From Gambelia wislizenii (Eukaryota; Chordata; Lepidosauria; Squamata; Crotaphytidae), in contig JAUMIR010000001.1 of NCBI GenBank assembly GCA_030847615.1, forward strand, positions 63,563,501-63,627,500: a DNA stretch of 64,000 bases, given 5' to 3'. Numbering within the stretch: position 1 is the stretch's first letter; each line of letters begins with the position of its first letter. This document shows positions 43,426 through 53,300 of the stretch, in pieces. The notes under the pieces were generated by a model. The model had not been told where the DNA came from. It searched no databases and saw only the letters and a program-made list of their open reading frames with translations. Made by a program: the position numbers and the translations under genes.

Positions 43426-44275
43426 GCGCGTCAGATCCAAAAGGGCCCCAAAAAGGCCTCAGGAGACCTAAGCAGGCCCAGTCGTGCTTGGCCATGAGAA
43501 GGCCCCAAAAGCCCGCAGCGTGTCAGCCCCAAAAAGGCCCAGGTGGGCTAGGCCAATCTTGGAGACCTCAAGGCCTGGGAAGGCGGGCCAAAAAGAAGGC
43601 CCCAATGGCTGTTAACCAGGCCGCCACATGGCGACCCGACACGGGCCTGATGGTGAAGATCCCGCTACTTGCGTGATCCCCAGGCCTGCAGCCACATTAA
43701 AGACGGTCCCCAGGCCGCCTGCGCAGCCAGCGGATCCCCTTGGTGTCCCTTGGAGGAAAAAAAGGGGGGACCCCCATCTCCTCAGCCAGTCAGTTCCCCG
43801 CTAGACCCTGGATGGGAGTGGCTGTGAAATTGAAACTGCCACCCTGGCCAGTTCAGGCCGAAACTGTCCCAAGCAGCCCCACTGCTAATGCTGTAAAACT
43901 TAACCTCCCAACCGGACTAAGCCAGCAACCCCACCCCACCCCCCACCCAGGGGGCGCCCCCGAAGGGGAAAGGCCCTCCTGTCCTCGCCCGGCCCGACTC
44001 AGCTGTCGGTGACGCCGCACCACTCGTCTGCTGGTCCAGAACGGCTGGACAAGAGGCTTCAGTTCCTAAAGGTCTGATGACAAAACTCTCTCTCTCCTTC
44101 CAGGTGATCCGATGCTGCTGCCTCGGTCGCCAGTTCAGAAAGAGGAGGAACAGAGGGGCAGGCTGCCTTTTATCCTCGTGGCCCCGCCCATCCACTCGCA
44201 TCGCCGGCACTCGTCGGTGACGCAGCAGGCTGGCTCTTACTCCTCCCGGCCTGGATGCTGTGCCAAGCTGCCCTG
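43426..44275 (-). promoter_or_regulatory. Ngaro 5' untranslated/terminal region
   Basis: GC-rich, without an RT or gag motif, between the gag-like ORF and the 5' boundary in L1. A GTCACCGAC block occurs twice (near 44006 and 44215). The terminal repeat should lie here, but I could not match it to the 3' end by eye. Confidence 0.45.
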
Positions 44276-45965
44276 GATCTGCCTTCCTTTCACAAATCTA
44301 CATTGCTCCTTTAATACATATGTATACATACAACTATTCATTCTCTTTGCCATTATTGCTGATAATAACTTTGCACCTTGATTTATCAATGATATAGGCC
44401 TGTATGATCCAGGGTCCATCAAATCCTTATCTGGTTTTGGTAACAATATTATCAATGATTGTTGCCATGATGGAGGGACTTTATCTCCAGTTATTATATT
44501 ATTATATAATTCTAATAATTTAGGTATTAACTTCTTTTTAAATACTTTATAATAATCTGGTCCTAACCCATCCATTCCTGGAGCTTTCCCACTTTTTAAA
44601 TTATTTATTTCTTCCTCTACTTCCCTTTTTGTAATTGGTTTTTCTACTAAATCCCTATCTTCCTCTTCTATTTTAATCTTCCAGTTTTCCCCTACATATT
44701 TTTCTATTTGTTCCTCTGGTTTATTCCCTGATTGGTACAGGTCTTTATAAAACTCCTCAAAAATTGTTAGTTTTTCCTTCATTGTTCTACACATTTTACC
44801 TGATTTATCTCTAATCCCATTTATCATATTTTTCATTTTCTTCTTCTGTGTGGATCTAGCCAACATTTTTGAATGTTTATTACTAAATTCAAAATACTCC
44901 CTTCTTAAATAAATTAAATTTTCCTATACTTCATCTACTTCCGTTTTATCCAATTCCTCCCTCTTTGCTCGTAACTCAATAAAAGTTTGTTTTTCCTTAT
45001 CTAATATATATTTTCCAATAATTCTATTTCCCTTTCTAATTTCCCTTTTCTTTCTTCTTGCCTTTTTTTAAGTTAAAGGTTTCTTTTATGCATATCCCCC
45101 TTGTCACAGCTTTCATAGTATCACACAAAATTCCTTTTGATACTTCTTTATCATTTAATTCCCATAATTCTTGCCATTTATGCTCAATTTTTTCTACTAT
45201 TTCTCTATAATTTAAAATCTTTGTATTCAACCTCCACCTTTTCACCTGTTCATAATCTCTCTTCATTATAATCTCCACATTGACCAAGGTATGGTCTGTT
45301 ACTTTTATAGTGCCTATCTCTGAATTTATAATTTTATCAATCAAATTTTTTGATACAAAGATATAATCAATTCTTGAATAACTCTTATGTACCATTGAAA
45401 AATATGTATATTTCCTTTCATCTCCCTTTACCAATCTCCACACATCTTTCAACCCCTTTCTTTTTAATATTTTATTTAAAATTGTAATATTATCATATTT
45501 ATCCCTTAATAAGTAATTTGATTTATCTTTTATTCTTTCGATTTGCATGTTAAAGTCTCCTGCTACAACAATATTTTGTTCTTGCATATTCTCCACTTCT
45601 TTAAATACTTTCTCTTAAAATTCCTCCTGTTTTTCATTTGGAGCATATACATCCATTAGAACATATTTATCTTCTCCCATTTCGCCTTGCATTATAATAT
45701 ATCTTCCATTTTCATCTTTTTTCACCTTTTTAATGACAAAATTACATTTTTTTGCTATTAATATTGCTACCCCTCTAGCTTTTGAATTTCCATATGCTTT
45801 TTGATAAACTCTTACCCAATTCAATTTCAATTCATTTACTCCTTCCCTTTGCAAATATATTATATCTGCTTAATCCTTCTTCAATAATGCTTCAATCCAT
45901 TTTCATTTTATTACCGTGCCAAGGCCATGAACATTTAAGGTTGATATATTTGAATTATTAACCAT
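44276..45965 (-). pseudogene. L1 ORF2: endonuclease and start of RT
   Basis: ORF2 starts at the ATG at 45965 (MVNNSNISTLNVHGLG). The endonuclease shows NVHGLG, AGDFNMQ, SRIDYIFVS and TDHTLV, the usual APE-type active-site blocks. Premature stops follow T-V-I-K near 45905, K-K-D near 45872 and QEEF at 45615. A break also occurs near 45036, and a stop near 44925. The RT N-terminal region has LKSGKAPGMDGLGPDYYK and PKPDKDLMDPGSYRPIS. Coding ends in FVKGRQ, where Ngaro intervenes; its continuation at 37316 is in frame once Ngaro is removed. Confidence 0.9.
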
Positions 45966-45979
45966 TAGATTCCTTACTA

Positions 45980-46023
45980 CTAACCTTAACCCTAACCCTA
46001 ACTACTAACCCTAACCCTAACCC
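45980..46023. repeat. Interstitial telomere-like repeat (CCCTAA)n
   Basis: About seven CCCTAA-type units, some degenerate (CCTTAACCCTAACCCTAACT, then ACTAACCCTAACCCTAACCC), lie between L1 ORF1 and ORF2. The plus strand is the C-rich telomeric strand. The tract is short and lies inside an otherwise ordinary LINE spacer. Confidence 0.9.
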
Positions 46024-46344
46024 AATTCTTCCCCATTCCTTCCCCCCTCCCTCCTTTCCCTTCTTTGCCTCCCCACCTTGTCTTTCCAAGGCAAACTGCC
46101 TTGCTCATGACCCCCCAGGTCTTCCAGGTGAGGAGTGGTGAAGAGATCATCCAATGGCCCAAAACAACTCCCTCCCCCCGAGTGCTCATAAAAATAAATA
46201 AATAAACATTTCCCCTCTTTTTTCCCCTATAATTTTATTCTTCTTCCTTCTGCTTTCTTCATCTGTCTAAACTTTCACATCTCCGCTGTCCGCTCCTCCA
46301 TTAGCTCCATACTCCTTCTTATGTACTCCCAACTCCTCCAACAA

Positions 46345-47347
46345 TCACAGTCCTTCTTCTGGTGTTTCCATTCTATATCTTTTTCCTGCCCACTCAAATT
46401 TCAAAAACACAGGGTATCCCCAAGCATATTTTATACCAGCTTTCAAAAGAGTAGCAATACAAGGCTTCATCGATCTTCTCCAAATTTCTGTTTGTGGACA
46501 GTAGTCATTATATAATTCCACTCTTACATCTCCATATTTCAGTCTCTCTGGATGTTTCTTGACTGTTCTCATCAATTCCTCCTTGTTATTGTAGTTAATA
46601 ACTCTAACAATAACATCTCTTGGCAAAATACTTCTCCGTCCTGTCAGTTCTCTATGGATCTGCACGATGTCCTCTTCCCTCCATTTCACTACTGGGGTCA
46701 CTTCCTGCAGCCATTTCAACACTTTAGATTTCAGATTAGATCCTTGATCTTTCCCCACAGATTCTGGCAGGAACCTTATTCTAAAGTTATTCCTGCATTG
46801 AAAATCTTGCATGTATATCAATTCCTCCCCCCATATCTGTAATTTTCTTCATATTGTCCTGAATCTGACTGCCTTGAAGTGTTTGAGTTTTAATTATTTC
46901 TTTGTTCTTTTTTACTATATTAAGAATATCTCCTTGTATTCCTTGTATTTTTGTACTCATTTCCACAAATCTTTCTTCAGAGCTTTTCCTCTTCTTCTGC
47001 ATATCTTCTCTTATGCTTGCAAACTCTGAAAACATTCTCTTTTTGTCTTCTCTAAATTGTGTCATCATTTTTGTAAAGAGAGAATCCATATGAGTTTTAA
47101 TATCCTCTGTGCATTCTCCCCTTCTTTCCTTCCCCCTTGGGGATAGAGGATCTGGGGCAGAGGCATCTGAAGGACCACTCTTTGGAGGGCTTGTTTCTTT
47201 TTGCATCCTTAGCCCTTCTGGTTCACCCTTGTTATTCTGTGCTTCCAGATATATTCTTTGCAATCTTTTAAGAGATCTGTCTGACAGTTTACCTAATTTG
47301 TCGCCTCAACCAACTTTTTTCTGCAATATTTCTTCTTTTTTTAGACA
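46345..47347 (-). pseudogene. L1 ORF1 RNA-binding protein (frameshifted)
   Basis: L1 ORF1 forms coiled-coil trimers that coat L1 RNA. From the start at 47347 a short segment is broken by a frameshift. The frame at 46787-47263 then gives a charged region and a long coiled coil (HMDSLFTKMMTQFREDKKRM; IQGIQGDILNIVKKNKEIIK). An extra G in the G-run near 46829-46834 shifts the frame. The frame at 46345-46821 carries the RRM-type core (RNNFRIRFLPE, LPRDVIVRVINYNN) and the C-terminal domain. No single frame spans the protein. Confidence 0.85.
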
Positions 47348-47800
47348 TAAGAAAATCAGAACACTCCAAACTTTTGTTCCTCCCCTTCTGTTGATGGCCC
47401 CTCCTTCCTTCACCACTTATTTTTTTTTTAAAGCTTTCCACTTTTCTCCAGCTAGATCAGTTATTTCTCTGCCTGTTAAATCATCCTTTTTATTTGCCTT
47501 CAATTGTTCATTGCTTTCTCCAACCTTAGTGATTTATTAGCAAAATGTTCTTTTTAGTAATGGTGGAGGCAGCTCCGAGGTCGGGCAAAACCGAAAGTAA
47601 CTATTTGTTTACTTTAGGCTTCTTCAAACTGCAATTATCTCCTCTATTAACATTCCTTAGTAGTTCACAGCCATAAATCTTCCCTCAAAACCTCTCCTCA
47701 TGCATTTTTGAGGGGAAATTATTAATTTAATTCCATTACCTTGAGCACCCGTCCTGGGAATTGTTTCTTATGCCATTGATGCTTGGCTCCTCCCCCCAGA
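47348..47800 (-). promoter_or_regulatory. L1 5' untranslated region
   Basis: About 450 bases upstream of the ORF1 ATG without an open frame, starting with the G-rich GGGGGGAGGAGCCAAG on the minus strand, a common style for L1 5' ends. An internal promoter is expected here from L1 biology; no motif proves it. Confidence 0.5.
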
Positions 47801-48149
47801 ATCCAACACATCCAAAGGGCATCTGCAGTATAGGAAAGTTTTTATTCATCACCATGGAATAGACACTGCTCTTCCTTTCTTTCCAGTAACATCAGGTTTA
47901 ACATGATTTGCAATGCAACGCCATTATCCAGAATAATAATTGAAATGTGTCACTGGGCTAAATGGGCCTATAACTTTATTTAATGTTAACATGAGAGAAT
48001 CTGCAGCCATCTTAACCTGGAATCAAATGATGCAGGAGCTGCCATGCAGATATCTGGTCCTGAATTAGGGAGAGCCATACCCAGCTATGCACTGGAAGTA
48101 GTGTAAGAAATACACCTTATCTATTGTCCACAATTCTTATAAGTATTGG
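47801..48149. other. No gene; spacer between L1 and CR1
   Basis: About 350 bases of plain sequence with no recognised feature. Confidence 0.5.
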
Positions 48150-48239
48150 ATCATAGAATCATAGAATCATAGAATTGCAGAGTTGGAAGAGACCACGAGG
48201 GCTATCCAGTCCAATCCCCTGCCATGCAGGAAATCACGA

Positions 48240-51149
48240 TCAAAGCATCCCCGACAGATGGCAATCCAGCCTCTGTTTAAAGACCTCCAAGGAAGGAGAC
48301 CCAATCACACTCCGAGGGAGTGCGTTCCACTGCCGAACAGCTCTTACTGTCAAAAAGTTCCTCCTAATGTTGAGGTGGAATCTCTGTTCCTGGAGCTTGC
48401 ACCCATTGCTCCGTGTTCTAGTCTCTGGAGCAGCAGAAAACAAGCCGGCTCCATCCTCAGCATGACATCCCTTCAAATACTTAAACAGGGCTATCATATT
48501 GCCTCTTAACCGTCTTTTTTCCAGGCTAAACATACCCAGCTCCCTAAGTCTCTCCTCATAAGGCATCATTTCCAGACCATTCACCATTTTAGTTGCCCTT
48601 CTCTGGACACGCTCCAATTTGTCAATATCCTTTTTTAATTGTGGTGCCCAGAACTGGACACAGTATTCTAAGTGAGGTCTGACCAAGGCAGAATAGAGTG
48701 ACACTATTACTTCCCTTGATCTAGACACTATACTTCTATTGATACAGCCCAAAATCGCATTGGCCTTTTTAGCTGCCGCATCACACTGTTGGCTCATGTT
48801 TAACTTGTGGTCTACTAGGACTCCTAGATCCCTTTCGCACGTAGTCTCATTCAGCCAGGTCTCTCCCATCCTATATTTATGCATTTCATTTTTTCGCCCT
48901 AAATGCAGTACTTTACATTTCTCCGTATTGAATTTCATTTTGTTAGCTTTGGCCAAGCTCTCCAGTCTATCCAGGTCATTCTGAATTTTGATCCTGTCCT
49001 CTAGGGTATTAGCTACTCCTCCTAATTTGGTGTCATCTGCAAATTTGATAAGTATGCCCCTAATTCCCTCATCCAAGTCATTGATAAAGATGTTGAATAG
49101 CACTGGGCCCAGGACAGAACCCTGTGGCACCCCACTGGTCACATCTTTCCAAGATGAAGAGGAGCCACTGCTGAGCACCCTTTGGGTTCGGCCGGTCAAC
49201 CAATTACAAATCCATTGAACAGTTAACTTGTCTAGCCCACATTTTACAAGCTTGTTTGCAAGAATGTCATGGGGAACCTTGTCAAAGGCCTTACTGAAAT
49301 CAAGGTATGCGATGTCCACAGCATTCCCTTCATCTACCAAGCTGGTAACTTTATCAAAAAAAGAGATCAGATTAGTCTGGCATGACTTGTTTCTCTGAAA
49401 CCCATGTTGACTTTTTGTGATTATGGCATTGCCTTCTAAATGTTCACAGACTCTCTGTTTAATGATCTGCTCTAGAATCTTCCCTGGTATTGATGTCAGA
49501 CTAACTGGACGATAAGTGTTGGGCTCCTCTTTTTTCCCCTTTTTGAAGATGGGAATAACGTTTGCCCTCCTCCAGTCTGCTGGGACTTCTCCTGTTCTCC
49601 AGGAGTTCTCAAATATTATTGCCAATGTCTCTGAGATTATATTTGCCAGCTCTTTTAATACTCTTGGATGTAGTTCATCTGGTCCTGGAGATTTAAATTC
49701 ATTTAGATTAAGAAGGTATTCCTGTACTACCTCTTTACTTATTTTGAGCTGGATTTCCCCTATTGTGTCCTCTGTTCCATTCTCCTCAGGTTGGTCCTCC
49801 TTTTCCTTTTCTGAAAACACTGAGGCAAAGAAGGTGTTGAGTAATTCTGCCTTTTCTCTGTCCCCTGATAGCATTTTGCCATCTTCTCCACGTAGCGGCC
49901 CTATCATTCCTTCTTCCTCCTTTTGCTGCAGACATACCCAAAAAAGCCCTTTTTATTGTTCTTAACCTCCCTAGCAAGCCTGAGCTCATTCTGCGCTGTA
50001 GCTTTTCTGACTTTACTCCTACACCTGTTCGCTATCTGTTTGAATTCTTCTTTGGTGATTTCCCCCCTTTTCCATTTCCTATACATGTTCCGTTTAAAAC
50101 TTAGCTCCATTGAAAGTTCTTTAGTCATCCATCCTGGTTTCTTGAGACACCTCCCATTTTTCTTCCTCAATGGTACTGTTTGAAATTGTGCCTTCAGTAT
50201 CTCCCTTTTGAGAAAGTCCCATCCGTCTTGAGGTCTCTTCTCTTAGTATTCCTGACCATGGGATCACCCCCAGTATTTCCCTGAGTTTATTGAAATCAGC
50301 TCTCCTAAAGTCAAGAATGTGTATCTGACTATGCCTGGCTTCTCCTTTCCATTGTATAACAAACTCCAGGAGAACATGATCACTCTCACCTAAGGATCCC
50401 ACCACTTGCACCCCATTAACCAGGTCATCTCTGTTGGTTAGGATCAGATCTAAAATAGCTGACCCCCTTGTTGCCTCTTCCACCTTTTGGACCATGGAAT
50501 TGTCTTCCAGGCATGTAAGGAATTTGCTAGACCTTGAAGTTTTGGCTGAGTTAGATTGCCAGCAAATATCAGGATAGTTGAAGTCACCCATCACTACTAC
50601 ATCTCTCCTTTCTGCATGTGTGTTCATCTGTTCTAGAAAGGCATCATCCAATTCCTCCGTCTGATTTGGGGGTCTGTAGTAGAGTCCCACAGTAACATCC
50701 CTGTTGTTTCCCTCCCCTTTAATTTTTATCCAGATGCTCTCCACCTGGCTTCCAGTATTGATGTCAAGGATCACTTCACTGGTGTAAATATCCCTGACAT
50801 ATAATGCTGTTCCTCCTCCTTTCCTGTTTGGCCTGTTTCTCCTATAAAGGTTATACCCCTCTATTCCTACATTCCAATCATGAGACTCGTCCCACCAGGT
50901 TTCAGTAATGCCTATTATATCATATTTGTTTTGTAGTGCGAGGAGTTCAAGTTCATCTTGCTTATTTCCCATACTCTGTGCATTAGTGTAGAGACATCTA
51001 AGACCATGTGTTCCCTTTACTTGCTGCCTGTGCAAGTTTTTTTGCCTCCCACTGTTGTGTCCTTACGCTGTTTGCCTTGTTCCCTCTATAACAGTTTGAC
51101 TATTTTCTCCAGCCCTTTTGCCTTCCAAAATACTGCCTCCCTCCCCCAT
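48240..51149 (-). pseudogene. CR1 ORF2: APE endonuclease and reverse transcriptase
   Basis: The start is the ATG at 51149 (MGEGGSILEGKRAG), 5 bases after the ORF1 stop. A CAA-to-TAA change truncates it after RQTA near 51066. The frame then carries YTNAQS, ITETWWDES, an intact GDFN, and SDHVLLEF. A 2-base loss near 50240 and a 1-base loss near 49907 (GGAATGATAG against GGAAATGATAG) shift the frame. The RT of 555 codons (48240-49907) is fully open with YLDFSKAFDKVPHDIL, GVPQGSVLGPVLFNI and FADDTKLGG. Three lesions in an otherwise preserved protein suggest a fairly young copy. Confidence 0.92.
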
Positions 51150-51154
51150 ATGAC

Positions 51155-52132
51155 TCAGTTTAAAGCCCTCCTGATCAAATTCTTGAGACTGTTGGCAAAA
51201 ATGCTTCTGCCAACTGTCGTAAGATGCACCCCATCTCTTGCCAGTAGTCCCCCCGCATGGAAGCGCAGTCCATGATCCAAGAATCCAAATTGTTCTCGGC
51301 AACACCATCGACGGAGCCAGTTGTTTACGTCGGCTATTTTCCTCTCCCTTCTTGGACCATGCCCTTCAACTGGCAGAAGAGACGAGATGACAACCTGTGC
51401 GTCCATTTCTTTCAGCTTCCTCCCCAGGGCCTCATAATCTCTTCTGATCTTGGGAAAGCTGTGCCTTGCAGTATCATTGGTTCCCACATGGACCAAAAGG
51501 AAGGTGTAACGATCCATAGGCTTGACAAGTCTTGTCAGCCTCTCTGTCACATCACAGATCTTTGCCCCAGGGAGACAACACACCTCCCGAGTCATCTTGT
51601 CAGGCCCACATACCACTGCTTCTGTACCCTGCAGCAAGGAGTCCCCCACCACCACCACACGCCTCCACCGAGGCTTCGCAGCTGCTGTTCCTTGCGGTGG
51701 TCCTCTCAAGGTCCCCTGCTCTACCCCTGAAGTCTGTCCATGCTGTTCTTCCTCATTGTCCTTGATAAGGGAAAGGGCTTCGAATCGATTCTGTAGCTGC
51801 AAGCTGCTCGAAGAATCCCTGGATTTTCTTGTTCTGTGTGTGACATTCCTCCAGCTGTCTACTTCCTGTGTCTGTGAAGTGACCCTCTCCTCCACAGCCA
51901 CTTCCTCTGTGTGGTCCCCATCCAAGACTGTTCGTTCTGTTCTGTCCAGGAAAACCTCTTGCTCGCGAATCTGTTGAAGTGTAGCTACTCGTGTCTCCAG
52001 CTGCTGCACTTTCTCCTCCAAGAGGGCTACCAGCTTGCACTTGGTGCATGTGAAGTTCTCCACATCTGTAGAGAAGAAGACAAACATCGCACAAATGTTG
52101 CAAGTGACTGCTGCAGTCCCTTCAGTGTCCAT
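51155..52132 (-). CDS. CR1 ORF1, intact: zinc finger, coiled coil, SGNH esterase
   Basis: A 325-codon frame from ATG to stop. Cys11, Cys14, Cys29 and Cys32 form a finger-like pair of C-x2-C knuckles. Residues 34-60 are a coiled coil (LLEEKVQQLETRVATLQQI). From about residue 155 comes an SGNH/GDSL hydrolase: VVVVGDS with Ser165, VHVGTND with Asn219, and ARDGVH with Asp300 and His303. CR1 ORF1 is known to carry an esterase of this kind; its substrate is not established. It probably acts in the RNP that carries CR1 RNA. The stop lies 5 bases before ORF2, in a different frame, so ORF2 may depend on reinitiation. Whether the copy is expressed cannot be told from sequence. Confidence 0.93.
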   Translation of the reverse strand: MDTEGTAAVTCNICAMFVFFSTDVENFTCTKCKLVALLEEKVQQLETRVATLQQIREQEVFLDRTERTVLDGDHTEEVAVEERVTSQTQEVDSWRNVTHRTRKSRDSSSSLQLQNRFEALSLIKDNEEEQHGQTSGVEQGTLRGPPQGTAAAKPRWRRVVVVGDSLLQGTEAVVCGPDKMTREVCCLPGAKICDVTERLTRLVKPMDRYTFLLVHVGTNDTARHSFPKIRRDYEALGRKLKEMDAQVVISSLLPVEGHGPRRERKIADVNNWLRRWCCREQFGFLDHGLRFHAGGLLARDGVHLTTVGRSIFANSLKNLIRRALN

Positions 52133-52397
52133 GGTGAGAGCTTTTAGGTAATATAAGAACTCTTAGTTAATGCTGAGAATGCTAAGCTGTACTTTTAGGT
52201 ATGCTGTATTTTTGTTTGGTTACTGAACGGCGCGCACCTCAGCAGCCTCTCCGAACAGTTTTTAAAAAATTCAATCTCCCCAGTAAGAATGGCTGTCCAG
52301 AAGCTGCTCTCCTTCTTCTTCCTGGCAGGAAACTCACCTGGAAACTGGCAGGAAACTTGCTGTCCAGAAGCTGCTCTCCTTCTCTCTGGCAGGAAAC
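52133..52397 (-). promoter_or_regulatory. CR1 5' untranslated region
   Basis: Holds the ACCTAAAAG-type motifs near the ORF1 start (52140-52200) and two copies of the AGCAGCTTCTGGACAGC unit separated by CAGTTTCC-type repeats. It has fewer units than the plus-strand copy and ends in flanking DNA near 52397. Confidence 0.6.
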
Positions 52398-52515
52398 TGG
52401 CAGGATGTGATCCCTTATCTTGAGGTATTATTCTTGGGGAGGAGGAGGACAACAAGAAGCTCTAGCTGGCCACCTTCCCCAGCTAGGAGGAAGAGGAAGA
52501 GGATACAGACTGTAC
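52398..52515 (+). mobile_element. LTR-element internal remnant with polypurine tract
   Basis: A purine-rich run (AGGAGGAAGAGGAAGAGGAT, 52487-52506) lies immediately 5' of an LTR-like start. In LTR retroelements the polypurine tract primes plus-strand DNA and abuts the 3' LTR. The 100 bases before it may be the end of the internal region, but nothing there is recognisable. Confidence 0.4.
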
Positions 52516-52949
52516 TGTCACAACTTCATGAGCAAGGCAGGCTAAAACTCTAGCTGAATCAAATCCAATTACTAAGGAGTCTTCAACTCCAAGAAACCCA
52601 TATAAGGCAGACGCTGAGTTAATCAGCATTTGCAGCACTTGACTGACAGCTGACTATAAGTTAACCACAGCTGAGGCAATTACTTGTTGATTTTCAACAG
52701 TTTTCTTAGGCCTATATCTAAGTGTTGGTTATACCCTTGGCACCTGGACTCTGGTGCATACTTGTTTGCTTCTTCAGTTTTTCCTTCTGCAGCTCCTCGC
52801 CTCTGTTAAACTCCTCTGTATAAGACTGCACTGACTCTAGCTTGTACTTGCTTGTTCCCTCCACTGCTGACAACATGTGACTCCTTGTGTTTAACCCTGG
52901 ACTGTCTTGATTCTTCTTCTGCGTGCTCCTTTACACTATGTGGGTGACA
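52516..52949 (+). mobile_element. LTR of an LTR retroelement
   Basis: Starts TGTCAC and ends GTGACA, a perfect 6-bp terminal inverted repeat, 434 bp apart. A TATA-like CATATAAGGCAG lies at about 52600. The polypurine tract just upstream fits a 3' LTR rather than a solo LTR, and no target duplication is expected across a truncated element. The family is unknown. Confidence 0.5.
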
Positions 52950-52951
52950 GC

Positions 52952-53300
52952 TTGGGGATTTGGCAACTTTTTTTGGTCCTCACTTTGTTTTATTTTTCAT
53001 AAGTTTCATGACTTTTTGTGCTTTTTTAAATTATATTTTTATTGTCAATTTTCATCCAAACATATATACATTATATACAAGTTTGTACACACAGATCTAG
53101 TTGTTTGTTCTCTTTGATTTTAACAACAAATCTGATTTTGTGACTTCCTCACTTGACATAATTGGAGTAAGTTCTTTTTTATTGCCTTATTTGACCTCAT
53201 TTAACATATATAATTTTCCCCCTTTGGCTTTACAATAATACAGTCTTTTCATATGTTTTTCTTCCATTTTTTTGTTTACCATTTGGGGATTTGGCAACTT
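52952..53300 (-). mobile_element. L1-like LINE 3' tail with 18-bp target duplication
   Basis: TTGGGGATTTGGCAACTT occurs perfectly at 52952-52969 and 53283-53300. The 313-bp insert starts with a T-run directly after the left copy (poly-A tail of a minus-strand insert) and is AT-rich with no coding sequence. It is a 5'-truncated retroposon. The AT-rich 3' untranslated style suggests L1. Confidence 0.8.

Larger units (their letters stand above)
37317..44275 (-). mobile_element. Ngaro-type tyrosine-recombinase retrotransposon
   Basis: Minus-strand order: 5' untranslated region, gag-like ORF, RT, RNase H, tyrosine recombinase, SGNH hydrolase. This is the Ngaro plan within the DIRS-like order. Removing 37317-44275 rejoins L1 ORF2 in frame with no duplicated bases, as expected for recombinase-mediated insertion of a circular intermediate. 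I did not find the split direct repeats, perhaps because of later rearrangement. Several genes are frameshifted or have lost catalytic residues. Later additions sit inside it: tandem repeats at 38330-38822, hairpin units at 39222-39322, a Tigger-like piece at 39345-39420 and probably an L1 tail near 43165-43425. Confidence 0.88.
36471..47800 (-). mobile_element. L1 LINE, 3'-truncated, split by an Ngaro element
   Basis: Minus-strand L1 with a G-rich 5' start (GGGGGGAGGAGCCAAG near 47785-47800), a 5' untranslated region, ORF1 (46345-47347), a spacer carrying telomere-like repeats, and ORF2 (from 45965). ORF2 is interrupted at 44275/37317 by a 6,959-bp Ngaro insertion and continues to 36471, where the C-terminal part and the 3' untranslated region are missing. 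The remaining L1 is about 4.4 kb. ORF1 and ORF2 carry frameshifts and stops. Confidence 0.9.
48150..52397 (-). mobile_element. Near-full-length CR1 LINE
   Basis: The plus strand begins with TCATAGAATCATAGAATCAT (the CR1 3' terminus reversed). It runs through ORF2 (48240-51149) and ORF1 (51155-52132) to a 5' untranslated region with two GCTGTCCAGAAGCTGCTCTC units (52290-52397). ORF1 is uninterrupted. ORF2 has at least two small frameshifts and one nonsense codon. The copy is inverted relative to the plus-strand CR1 22 kb away and is about 95% identical in ORF2 protein. No target duplication is evident. Confidence 0.93.
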
